Source: Neoechinorhynchus agilis (lineage: Eukaryota; Acanthocephala). From it: a DNA stretch of 64,000 nucleotides. The stretch spans positions 8,060,001-8,124,000 of the forward strand of contig CM121342.1 in assembly GCA_051530055.1 (NCBI GenBank), in the 5' to 3' direction. The first letter of the stretch is position 1. The number at the start of each line of letters is the position of its first letter. Positions 37,255-48,589 of this stretch are shown one piece after another. The translations under genes were made by a program, and so were the position numbers. The notes under the pieces are model-generated. The model searched no databases. It saw only the letters and a list, made by a program, of their open reading frames with translations, and was not told the DNA's origin.

Positions 37255-37640
37255 ATGAAAGATAGCAAAGTGCATTTTCTTCCCTGTCACATCGACTACA
37301 ATGGTTCTACTGAAGTGGACGAGTTATTTTCGAGTAAAATAAAAGCTGGGGATGAAACTGAAGACGGTATCATGGAAGTGAATGAAGTCGGAGCGCCTAA
37401 GAGTTTCGCCTCTTCTAAAATCTTAGAAGCATTGACTATAACACATTCCGTGGGCGTCCGTTGGTTGGACGGCAATTGGCGTTACCCGAAGGTTGGACCG
37501 GTGTATTTATAGAGGAAGATTCAATGGAAGTAATATCCAAATTCAGCGAGTTCACTTATTGGAAATTAGACGAGAAAACAACGAACAAGGACCACTTCGT
37601 CAAGATTATTGAGTTTTTGAACAAACAAAACCAAAGCTGA
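37255..37640 (+). CDS. RNASEH2C: Ribonuclease H2 subunit C
   Basis: This is the accessory subunit of the heterotrimeric RNase H2, which removes ribonucleotides from DNA and degrades RNA:DNA hybrids. Exon 1 has VHFLPCHIDYNGSTEVDELF (family pattern LHLLPCEV...FF) and ends near GIMEV. The second part, in another frame, has the family core FRGRPLVGRQLALPEGWTG, then VFIEED, then FSEFTYWKLDEK, with a stop at 37,640. A 49-base intron (GTGAAT...ATCTTAG, 37,378 to about 37,426) is the obvious candidate, but the joined frame is off by one. Either another junction is used, or there is an indel in the sequence or gene. The acceptor-like CTTTTTAG three bases before the ATG supports the start. The protein would be about 110-120 residues, shorter than human (164). 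Confidence 0.8.
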
Positions 37641-38309
37641 TGTTCGGGTACGAATTTGGAAATTTTTTCATTTTGTATTTCGCAAAGAAAATATATATTA
37701 AAGAAGGTAGAGTACAATATAGACTCCAAAATGCATTGTAGGAGTATTGTCGACTCCTTTTATTTTCATACGTTTTATTTTGATTATGTTTTTCTCGAAT
37801 CGATTTTGAATGACTGTATCGACCTTTTATTGATTTTTCGAATGTCTACTAATGTCGATCAAACTATTTTTTAAACTAATTTTAATTTCATATTATTGAT
37901 CGCTAGCTTTAACTTACAAATTCTTGATTTAGACTAAAAACGTTATTGTAAATCTACCTTACTCGCGGAACAAAATCTTTCTTTTGACTTTAACATTTTT
38001 TTATCCCAAACTCAATCAATAGACGATCTAAATAGAGAGAAAATCCTTAAAGGATGATAGAGTTAGAGATGTACTTAAAAACGTATTTTGAATTGAGTGA
38101 TATTTCGAAAGAGGAAGTCTATTGTTTCTTAAGTTTTTATGATCAAAGTTTGATGGGCGAAAAAAAATGGCCGGCACTGAAAGTCTTAATTTTATACAAA
38201 GACCATCGATCGCATTTTCTGACAAACACAAAAGGTTCGAGGATATTTTCGGCATAACTATTTTTATTTTGAAGATCAGTTTGTATCTCTTTTGTCGAAA
38301 AAATCCAAA
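37641..38309. other. Convergent intergenic region
   Basis: AT-rich sequence between the 3' ends of RNASEH2C (plus) and the myosin rod gene (minus). No gene is recognised. It probably holds both 3' UTRs and polyadenylation signals. Confidence 0.5.
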
Positions 38310-41300
38310 TTAGACGTGTCTGGACATGCTACGGCGATCTCCATTGCTCAACACGGACAATTCTCTATCAGTGGGTCTCGTGATATAATTAAACCTGCTA
38401 GCAGCTCGATACTTGCTGATCATGGCTTCAGCAGCTTCTAATCGTTGCTCAGCTCTTAGAAGGTCATCAGCCATGACTTTATATCTCGCCAGACTATGTG
38501 CAGCTTCTTGTTCGGCGCTATCAGCCTGTTTTCTGTAAACCTTCATCTTTTGCTGAAGATTCTCATTCAGCTCTTTGAGTTTCTCATTTTGATTTTCGAT
38601 CACATCGGCCTGTGTATTTGGACGCTAAGCTTATAAACTTTAAAAAAAGATTACCTGCGTTAGAACTTCTCTCATTTTTCGCTCCATACGCCCAGTCGCA
38701 CGATTCGCATCGTCCACTTGATGGTTCAACAATTGAATGTTATTATCTCTCTCAAGTAAACGGTCTTCAAGGTTCTGGATGGTCGCTTTAAAATTCCTAA
38801 AAGCCGTGCTCTCCGCCATTTCAGCCCTATTCTCCGCTTCTCCCAATTCTCTCCTCATTATACTCATGTCGGCGTCGAGTTCCTTCAAATGCTTTTGCTC
38901 GAGATTAAGCTTTTCGTTCAGGGAATTGTTTTCAGAAGAAAGTTTCGTGCACCGTTCTTCTAAGACGTGCAATTCGGACAGTGTACCTTCGTGGTCCACC
39001 TGAAGTCGTGCCAACGCCCCATCCGAATGAGCCTTCTGATTTTCCAATATCCGTAAATGGGACACGAGTTCATTCCGAGCGACTGTGACTTTGTTTAATT
39101 CTAGTTGAAGATTATCAATCGCCTTTTCGTACAATAAGGCGTTTTCCTTTAACCGATCTACTTCCCCAATTAACGCTCTGTTCCGCTTGGATGCCAAAGC
39201 TTCTAAGTCACGAGTTTTGTCATGTTCACGCCGTTCATCGTCCAACTGGTTTCGTAGATCCGATACTGTGCCATGAAGAGCATCCGCTTGGAGTTTCAAA
39301 TCAGAAACAAGCTGCTGTTCTAATTCGAGCTCGTGGCGAATAGTGTCACATGCTGCTAAAGCGTTCTCTTTTTGAGTTAAAGCTTCACGTTTCGCCATAA
39401 CCTCGGCTTCCACGTTCGCTTGCATCATTTCCAGCATCCTTTGTGAATTTTTCTTTGTTGATTCAATATCTTCCTGGAGATCTCTTAAGGCCATTTCGTA
39501 TTCGTTTTTCATGTTGTCCAAATCGTTTAAAGAACCCTTCAAACGAATTTCATATTCGTCTTTTTCCATCATACAATCGTCGATCTTCAACTTTAATTCG
39601 CCCTTCTCCTTCTCCAGTCGCTGTTTCATTTTCTCAAATTCAAAAACGCTTGTTGCGTTTTCTTCTACTTGCTCAATCAAATTCCGAACTTCATCAGACA
39701 AATTCCGATTCTCGCGCCTTAAAGATTCAATCTGGTCCTGGGCTTCCATATACTGATCCTGTTTTTTCTGAGCTTCGGAACTCATGTATTTGGCGTTGTT
39801 TTGAGCACCTGCCAACTCCAAAGACACACTTTCACACTTTTGTTTCCATTCCTCAATTAATCGATCGAATCTCTTTTGTTTCCTTTCCAAATTTCCAATG
39901 GTTGTATTCGCTTTATCCACAGTGCCAATCAATTCTTCAACCTCTTGCTATAAATGCGCGCACGCACACTTTTAAGGGCTTCAAAAATTCTCCAAATACC
40001 TGCAGCTTCTCTTTTGACCGTTGTAAAAGAACACTCTTATTCGCTGATTGCTCAATCTGGTCTTCAGCCTCGACCAAACGAGTTTCGTACTTGCTTCTAG
40101 TTTCCTCCATTTCACGCATACGCTCAAATCGTTCATTCTCGTATTTTTTCCTTAATTGTTCGATCTAATTAACAAGAGATACAAACATGAGAAGGTTTTT
40201 TCTTGAGCAAAAACTAACCGCATTATTTGCGCATACCAACTCCTTCTCGAATTCTCCGCGATTCTCCAATTCAATTTCCAACTGAGTCTTCACGGATTCC
40301 AACTCAACCACAGCATTTCGTAACTCGGCGGTTAAAGCAACCTTAGCCCGGTCCTCTTCGTTCAACTGATGTCTTGCGTTCTCCAAATGATCCTGAAGAA
40401 GTTGTTTCGCCTAAAATTTGTGAGATTATATTAAACAATTAGCATTTAGACGTGTGGTTTAATCATAATCCTTCGGATAAAACGTATTGAAATATTTCGA
40501 AAGAGGAACAACTAAAATATCTTTCGAAATATCAGTGAATTCAAAATATTTTATATCCGGTGATCATGATTCGAGAAGGACTTTCGATGATTTTGGATTT
40601 GTAATGACCTTCAACAACGAACTGATTTGATTACGATACTCTTCAAGGTCCGCATTAACTAAACGCAACTCTCCGTCGATCTTCTTCTTAGCTGCAGTCT
40701 GCTCGTCGAACCTTCGAGTGAGTGTCTCGATTTGCGCATTCGATTCCTCCAGATTCGCTTCCATTTGAGCGTTCAACGCACTCAGCTTCTCGCGCTCTTT
40801 CTCCATTTGTTCAATAACACCTTCAGCATGAACTAATTTATAACCAAGTTCATGAACCTCCTTGTCCAATCTCGCTTTATCGCTGTATATCCCGTCTATT
40901 TGCTTTCCCATCTCTTCAACGGCTGCCTGATGTTTCTGTTTCAATTGAGTGATCGTCGTTTCGTGAATCTCCGATAACTCCCGCATATCAAATCGTAACT
41001 TTTCTAGTTCGCCTTCTCGTTTCCGAGTTATGTCACCGTGTGTAGCGTTCATTCGCTGACTCTCTTGTACAAAGCTGCTTTGCTTTTTAAATATAATTTT
41101 TGCCATTAATTTTGATGTGTCTTCGACGGGGAAAAGATACTTCTTTTTCTTAGTTTTGTTAACCCGAGGATTTAAATTCACTGATTTATTTCAAGTCGGA
41201 TTATTCTTACATTTTCCCGTGGATTCTCATTGTTGAAGTGTTTAATCCGAACATCGGAAATAAATCAGTGAATTTGGTGGCAAAACTAAGAAAAAGAAAA

Positions 41301-42566
41301 CAAATTTTAATCTTCAACTTTTTATTCTTTTTCTATTTCAATTAACTCAAATGACATTGTAAAATTAAGTCTGAAGCGGACGCAAGAATTTTAGATTTAC
41401 TCAAATTTTAATAATCTTCCTGAAATTTAAATCATTTTTACACTTTTCAGTTAGGTTCAAATCGAGAGAGAAATCCAATTGTTTATTAGTAAGACACAAT
41501 TTTAGAATTACTTATTGCGATATTTTTCTATTAATTTTATTAATCACTGGCCCACTATAGAGGTGAATGTAATCTTACAGGAAGAAATAGACTGCTGAAA
41601 CTATGCGGAAATTTTTCTTGTTTGCTTATTTCACAGATCAGTCGATCGTTATTTCCTGAAATTTAAATGATAAAATTGTTACCAATACGCGAAACAAATT
41701 CGAATTCCCGAGAAGCAATGCTGCTTGTTTAAATTTTCATCCAATTCTCTTATTTCAATCTCATTTTCAGTATTCTTGCGTTCAATCTACACAAATCATA
41801 ACAATCTTTTCGGTCAAAAACAGTAAAAAACTCACCTTTAATCTCAATTCTTTTTCCGTATCTAAGCGTTGCTCGAGATTTTCATATTCAGACTAAACCC
41901 GAGAAGAACTCGAGATTTGAGCTAAAATGTTTCGCTCACCTGCAAATCAGAATATCGTCTGTGCATATTTGAAAGTCCGATGGATTTTTCTTCTACAATT
42001 TCTTTAAGGCTGTTTATATTTTCGTCTTTATGTTTAATTTTGTTCTCAAGTTCAACGCGTCGTTTCTCAAAGTCTTCTCGTTCACTTTCAATTGAACGTA
42101 TTTCAAGTTCAAACTTTCGGTTGTTTTTAGTCGCAATACTCAACTGTCTTTTCTCATTTAAAAGATTGTCCTCTAAGTCGTTGATTGTCTGTTCAAGTTT
42201 AATCCTTTGTTGAACAAGCATGGAGTTCTTGTTTTGTTCGTTTACAAGGTCACTTCTAAGACTCGTGCACTCGGTTTCAATAGTTCGGCGCTCGGATTTA
42301 AGTCGTTGGACGGAATCAGAATTATCGGTCATCTCCCGTTTTACATCACTCAGAAGCTGATCACGTTGATTGAGTTGTCTCTGCAATGCCCTAATCTTCT
42401 CTTCCAACTCTTCAACCGTTCCATTTAGAGTTTCAATCTCAGAATAAAGTTCTGACTGCTGCCGTCGTTCCCCTTGAATTGAACGGTCATCTTCGATTGT
42501 GCTCGTGTGCTCATCGCTGTATTCCTCTTCCATATCGTGTGCCAAACGAACAGTGTTTTCCTCCAT
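38310..42566 (-). CDS. Headless myosin II rod protein (myosin heavy-chain tail only)
   Basis: About seven minus-strand exons encode a continuous alpha-helical coiled coil of roughly 1,000 residues, collinear with the rod of muscle myosin heavy chains. Exon A (42,566-41,942) matches S2 (RIKLEQTINDLEDNL). Exon B (41,894-41,838) has LEQRLDTEKELRLK. Exon C (about 41,091-40,600) has RKREGELEKLRFDM and QLKQKHQAAVEEMGKQID. Exon D spans 40,411-40,220 and exon E 40,166-40,001. Exon F (39,947-38,655) has KKQRNF-like ERKQKRFDRLIEEWKQKCE. Exon G has MKVYRKQADSAEQEA, the light-meromyosin end, and stops at 38,310. The match starts inside S2. No motor domain, IQ motif or SH3-like domain precedes it, because the tubby gene ends only 178 bases upstream. 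Paramyosin is the main alternative, but the order of matches fits the myosin rod better. An acceptor-like ATTAAAG directly precedes the ATG. Confidence 0.82.
41148..41305. repeat. Foldback element in a myosin-rod intron
   Basis: Arms 41,148-41,205 and 41,246-41,305 are inverted copies (CTTTTTCTTAGTTTTG, then AAATTCACTGATTTATTTC, then CGGATT) around a 40-base spacer. It lies in the largest intron (about 41,092-41,837). No target duplication was identified. Confidence 0.75.
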
Positions 42567-42743
42567 CTTTAATACCTTTGCTCCCACGTTTACGCGCAGA
42601 CACTTATGCCTCTGACTTTCCGCCGCTAATATCTTCTCTTCCCTCCCCACCCGCGAAACCCATTGCCGAAGAATATATCTTTTTCCATCACCCGCTCGCA
42701 CAAACACGTACCTCACACTGAAAAATATTGTCTCTCTCTCTTC

Positions 42744-44416
42744 TTAGTTTGGAACTATCAGTTGCCAATCGGTCGGCATATTTCCTTCAAGAACACCTAA
42801 AGCACATCCAAATCCCTGGATCACGCTCATCGGATACCCAATGTCGCATAAGTACGATTGGGAGCATACTTTACCCAATCGAAAAACAATCACACCTGAT
42901 TTATCGTGCAATTGGAAATTCTTGGCTGATGAATACAACACTCGATTCCCATACCTAAGAATAAACGCGTTGTTGTCCCATATAGGCGCAACCGTTTCCA
43001 ACAATAATGTCCGAGGTGGAACTGACTTGATTTTGTCCCTTAATTCCACTTTATCCGTAAACATCAACTTATATTCACCTCTTGATCTTAACTCGGATTT
43101 GAACCGGCGCCCATTCTGGTCAATGGCCGGTATTAGTACTCGCGTTGACCAAAATCGACCATACATCAGCGAATTCTCGTCGTGAGTTATACTGGCCTGC
43201 TGAACCTCGGTCCCTGAAGGTTCCATCACGTAAAGACCGGTCAGTCGCCACGTCATGTTCGGCTTAAGCCAACCGATTAATCGTTATTGAACACTTTCAG
43301 ACAATTAGGACCTACGGAAAAAATTTGATTTTTCGAAAGGATTTCTCTTAACCGGTGAAGGTGTAATGCGCCACACGACTAATTGTTTCGAATCAGTTGG
43401 CTGTGTGAACTCTTCACCGGTTAAAAAATGCTTTCGAAAATTCGAATTTCCCCCAATCCCGTAGGCTTTTAGTGCATTTCATCGCTACTTAATCGAATTT
43501 AGACAAATTTTCAAATATAAACTGGTTTTTAGAGTTTTTATAAGAGTTCACACAGCCCACCGATTCGAAACAATTAGCCGTATGGCGCATTATCACTTCA
43601 CCGGTTAAGAGAAATCCTTTCGAAAAATCGAAAATTTATTGTTTTTAAATAGAATAAATTCTGTGATTTCGAATCGGTTGACTGTGTGAACGCTTATAAA
43701 AACTCTAAAAAACCCAACAAGCCACACGTATGAATTTTCCGTTGAAGGGTTAAATTTTTGATCTAAATTCGATCTCAAAACTAATCGTTACGGACATTGA
43801 TTTAAATAGCAATGATTTTTTAATTTTATTTAAGAATTTGCGTATATCAAACATTCGGCTTACTATAAGCGAGTTATAAAATGAAATTGTTGCCATTTCA
43901 TACTAATGTTCAATAATTTCTGCTTACATATTTCGTATCAAACTCCATTAGTGAATCGTGTGAGTTCTCCGATATACAAATCTTAATCGCGCCCGAAACT
44001 GCATAACGTGTAGCCAACAACAAAGGATCCTTTTTATCCAAATCATCGCTTCGATAGAGGTAATAATGGGAGCCTAAACCCGATTTAGATCGATGAATCA
44101 CAAAGTTCACACAGTTTCCCTTGTTATTAAGAGGTTCGGTTACATCGAGATATCGATTGCTTAATTCCTTCTTTACAGCGAACGGATTATTTGTTGAGAA
44201 TAAAGGTCGACTTCGTCCATCAACGTTCGATTTGAACCTTAGTTTCTTCAATGCCTCGTCTAAGCTCGATTTAATTATACTCTTTTTTCTGCCAACATTG
44301 CTTTTGTGTTGTTCTTGTTCAAGAAACTGAGGTAGCGATATTCTTCGTGAATTGAGTGACTGTTGCTTGAACGCATCCTTAAAAATGATTTCGCTATCGC
44401 TTTCGTTTTTTCTCAT
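42744..44416 (-). CDS. Tubby-like protein, divergent
   Basis: Tubby-family proteins bind PI(4,5)P2 through a C-terminal beta-barrel and act in trafficking, often to cilia. Exon 1 (44,416-43,928) has a basic N-terminus, then the barrel start NFVIHRSKSGLGSHYYLY...LLATRYAVSGAIKICIS. The donor TAT|GTAAGC and an acceptor CTTAAG|CCGAAC join in phase 0. Exon 2 (43,262-42,744) has VLIPAIDQNGRR, PIWDNNAFILRYGNR, SSAKNFQL (tubby signature 1: GRVTxASVKNFQ), VIVFRLGKV and YPMSVIQGFGCAL. The product is about 335 residues. The usual final signature AFAIALSSFDxKLACE is strongly altered (GFGCALGVLEGNMPTDWQLI), so this is a divergent member. The intron is filled by nested inverted repeats. The stop lies 178 bases before the myosin-rod ATG. 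Confidence 0.82.
43325..43722. repeat. Nested inverted repeats filling the tubby intron
   Basis: Arm 1 (about 43,325-43,412) is the reverse complement of about 43,550-43,640. Shared blocks are CTTAACCGGTGAAG, ATGCGCCA, AATTGTTTCGAATC and GTGTGAACTC. A second pair overlaps it: 43,530-43,575 (TTTTTAGAGTTTTTATAAG, CACACAG) against 43,672-43,720. A further inner CTTCACCGGTTAA near 43,415 adds more pairing. This looks like foldback-type DNA elements, one inserted in or duplicated from the other. Confidence 0.8.
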
Positions 44417-45560
44417 CGTTTTTTATGAATGTAACCCCAACTGAACAAAAACCTAAGATGAATGCAGAATCCATGAACACATTCATCGTTGACTCAGTCC
44501 TTTGAACTCGGTCGTGATTTTTACCAGAAGTGAATCAAAGTTTTCTTTTTTAAGGAGACTTACGTTGCTCAAAAGTAATCTCGGTGAAATTCAAGCGACG
44601 GATAAGCCTTTTTCTCTGTTAAGCAAAATAGTATTCAATCAAACTCAGTCCGAATGAGACGTTCTTAAATTGTAAAATTTTGAACTGCAAATTCACACAC
44701 TGAAAAAATTAGAAATAGTTTTAAAGTTATCCAATGAGCTTCAAAAAGTTTTGTTTGATAGATATTCTGATTGATTGTCTTAGCTTGCAAAGTATCAAAA
44801 ACCAAGCAGAAACGCAGGGCTATATTATTCGTAAATCGAATAAAAAACATGTTCAATAACGTGTCCTTGTTCGTATTTGAATCCATGAATATCGTCGTGT
44901 TCAATGGTTCTTTTTTATGTCCATCAATTTTCAGTTACAATTGAGGTTGAGGACGGCGAATGGTTATGTTTATATCTTCAAACAATGAATTAGTGAAATT
45001 CTGAAAATCTAGTGCATTTTAGTGTTAAAAATTGTTCTGACAAATATTCATTTGTACGGTAAATCAACCAGCAATGCCAAAATCTATGAAATATCTTGTT
45101 CTTTTCGATTATCGGAACAGAAATAGTAGGCTAAAAATTATAATCTTTCTAATAGTTGTCTAAGAACTTTCAGCACATTATCAAATATTTAGGTAAAAGA
45201 CAATTATGAAGAGTGCAACGGTTTCGATAAATAAAAACGTTTTATTGCATCCATAAATCATTTTTAGGGGTTTGATTCTGATTTATTATGTTTTATAATT
45301 TAATATTCGCTTTTTAAGAATACAGAAAAGTACATTTGAGTGATCTAAGATTATGGCACAAAAATTCGCCTTTTTAAGAAACCATAAAAAGAATTGGCCT
45401 GCAAAAAGATTACGGCATCTAAGATCATTTTTAAGGAACTGAGAAGAGTGGACACTTTTAAAATAAGTCAAAAATCCATTCAACAACGCGAATGCTTTAA
45501 AATTGTGAGAATTTCATTCGGTTTTTCCTGTCGACTTAATCTACAAAAATTCGTCTAAAA
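44417..45560. other. Intergenic region, no gene recognised
   Basis: AT-rich sequence upstream of the tubby gene. A short imperfect direct repeat (ATTCGCTTTTTAAGAA and ATTCGCCTTTTTAAGAA, near 45,306 and 45,364) was noted. Nothing else can be supported. Confidence 0.4.
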
Positions 45561-45562
45561 AT

Positions 45563-48500
45563 TTGATGGCACTTTTATTTTTGCAAAATGATAAAAATAA
45601 ATCAATGTTAAAAAACGTCCGCCGCGAGGAGGACCACAGACGCCTCAACCAAGCGGTTACACGCATGTGCGCGCAATCGATCGTTGTAAAAAAAGTCTAC
45701 TCCAAGGAGAAGCCTACTGACCCTCCAGATGAAGGGGGTGAAATTCACGAACCACAGGTTAGTGAATTGTGTGATAGTGGGACGGGGAGTGATGCCTCCG
45801 CCGTTATTGTTTTTCCCCCGGTATCCCCACAGCTTTTTGCATCTAATACTCATTCACAAAAAAATTGAAAATTTCATATTAAAATTTAATAAAGAAAAGA
45901 TGGGTAACAAAAGTAAATTTAATCTTATAAACTACTACGTAAAACACACATTAAACGAAGCTCAACGTAAAAATATGTTTTTTCCATTAAAAAACCTTCG
46001 AAAGCAAATTTTCAGTAATGATTGTTTTCTCAGACTACAAAGATGCTTTCATCAAGACATTAAATGAGCTAAATATTCCTTTTGAGGACTTGTCGAGGAG
46101 GGTCACTTTCCTTATGATGAATCCCCCACAAGACCTTCCCGCTGAGGAGCAAAAAATTATTGAGGTTGAGAACAAAATCAAACTTATTACCGAAAAAACT
46201 CATCAGCCTATGCTTTTCTTTGCTCTGCCCCCTCGTCGAAATAGCCGACTCGTTATGTGGTGGGTATAAAAGATGTATTTTTTCGTTCTGGGTGACATTC
46301 ACTAACTATAAAGACACCATCCAGGACTATAACTTAACCATTTGTCAGAGATGTGCCAGCTGGGCACTTCATCGCTGTGGGGGAGAACATCTAAAGGCGA
46401 ATTGCCCAAATCTCAAAACCCCATGCTATCCCAATTGCGGACTAAGTCACCAAACATATTCAAGATCACGTAGGGCGGCGACATCTTTTTTTGGAAAGCT
46501 GTCTGAAAACAGCCAGACAACCAAGAAAAGAGCTTAAAAGTGTCACAGTTACATTTGCACATGAACCCCGATCCAACGGAATGCAGCAATAAACTTTAAC
46601 AAATAGAAATTCACCCCAAAATATTTCGACCGAACATTGTTTTTTTAAACCTCTAATGGAGAGTGGTTCTCTTAAACCAGACTTGAAAACCCCAATAAAC
46701 CTCCCGATTCATTTCTTAACGAAACAAATGGAGATAAATTGATGCCAGTTTTATTCCAAGATTTGGAATCACTAAAAAAACCTAATTTTCATACTGTTGA
46801 ATGCTTTTAGGGTCAACGGCATTTGCAAAGATATACCCGCCAATTTACTAGACCCGGGTATTCCTCCGCAAGTTAACAAGCGTCATCCATCCTCCGTAAT
46901 TATGATTTTATTAAACCTAAGAAAGGACGAGCTAATATTTGATGAATTTTAGCCTTGCGACATACAATACATCAAGAGCCTTTTACTTACCCAATCATAT
47001 ATTAGGAAAAATTTGAGAGGTTCTGCAAGACCTATTGTTTTTTCAAGAGACGGCCGTTGCATCTCATACAGTCTGATTCTTATAATTGTTTTAAACTGGA
47101 CCAGTCACCACCAGCTAAAAAAATTAAATATAGGTTTTTCGGGAGGTTTACAATGTTTCATAAAAACGAAATGGAAGCCAAAATTACTTGAGCAGGAAAA
47201 AAACGAAATTTTTTCTTTCCAAGTTGTATCTATAATAAATCCTTTTTATTTCCCAGCATCAGGTACACATCTGATTATTGTAAATTTCTATGTTACTCCC
47301 AGGAAGGTGTCTCACTTCCTAAAATTAAAATCTCATAGAATATCGATTTGGTACCCGGACTTGATATGCGGAGATTTCAACTCCAATTATCTTTCAATCT
47401 TTTTTCAAGGACTACTCAAGCTGTATCACTAAATTCCCATAATTCCACAATTATTCAAAGCAGTCTCATTCTTTTCTAGACGGATTCTTAATAAAAAAGT
47501 CTATTCCGATTAATATGTACCCCACTGCTCAACCTCAAGTTCAGCAACGTATGGGACATGATTTTATACTATTTGGATATAAAGCCCTTGACTTAAAGGA
47601 CCGAATTGTTATCAACCCCAACTCAATTTTACATTTTAACGTCAAGTTGACAATGGGATTGAAGGCTAAGAGAAAAATATTACTCAAAGATCTAAACGAT
47701 ATGATATTATCAGCAGCCGACTCTTGTTTAATTAAAAAGGGTTTCATTCACAGAACATTTGCCTCCAAGGAAGCCAATATAATATACAAGAGGGCTATTA
47801 TAGCCAATTTAAATAATGAGGGAACTGAATACAAAATTATGATGTCTCAATTTTACTCAACAATTCACAAAGAGGAAATGGAGAGGGATAAAAATGTACT
47901 ATTTTTATGCAAAACCTTTTCTAAACCTTTTTGGAATGTTATTTTAAAAAATAAAATAGTTAATTGGAAAACTAAGCCAGCGTCTTGGATTGGATCCGCC
48001 TCTTATCCAGAAGTTATCAAATTAATTTTGACTGCACACACTTTCTCTACTTTTACTAATCAACCAATCATCATTTTGCAATACAAAAACTTTGCATGGA
48101 ACATAAAATTAGAGGAACTTTTAAACGCATGGAAATCAAACCCGTCAAGAGCGAATAATTCATTCGCTGTTTCCCCTTCCATCTTTTCTTGTGTCTCCAA
48201 AGATAACAAATTATTATTTTTACAATGTTTTAACGATAAAATCAACACTAAGGATCTATTATCTATCAATAAAGCAAGGAAAATATTTATCCCAAAAGCG
48301 AAATGTAGGAAAATTTCAGATCCCTCACACATTCGAGTTGTATTGATCCAGAATCTTTTAATATCGTGCTTGGAAACATATAATTAACTTTAAAGTCATA
48401 AACAATCTCTTGAAAAAAACGGGTTCATTCCTGGTAGAGGAGTACACACTCTTTTATCATCCCTTCAATCCTACAATGAAAAGTACACTTACGTTAAATG
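45563..48500 (+). mobile_element. LINE with zinc-knuckle ORF1, endonuclease and RT start (broken)
   Basis: ORF1 pieces lie at 45,563-46,537. The last carries a Cys/His knuckle region (CQRCASWALHRCGGEHLKANC, with Cys pairs and His spaced as in LINE ORF1 proteins). The endonuclease is at about 47,013-47,430, including LICGDFNSNYLS. The linker and start of the reverse transcriptase are at 47,515-48,387. The RT fingers motif GFIPGRGVHTLLSSLQSYNEKY is split across a frame change near 48,430, after which the core is missing. Several stops and shifts separate the pieces. A different family from the LINE at 17.9 kb, judging by the endonuclease sequences. Confidence 0.75.
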
Positions 48501-48589
48501 AGTAATTGCGCTCATCTCAAAAGTAAATTAGCGCGATGGCAGAGCTCAGAAGGGGTATTGGGTAGCCTGATCAGCTTTAATCCCAGCTC

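Noticed and set aside
38054-38257. Plus-strand 67-residue open frame between RNASEH2C and the myosin rod
   Set aside because: No recognisable motif, no splice or start context, and AT-rich composition like the surrounding 3' flanks.
38640-40168. Plus-strand open frames overlapping the myosin rod exons
   Set aside because: Antisense shadows of a coiled-coil gene. The minus strand gives continuous myosin homology.
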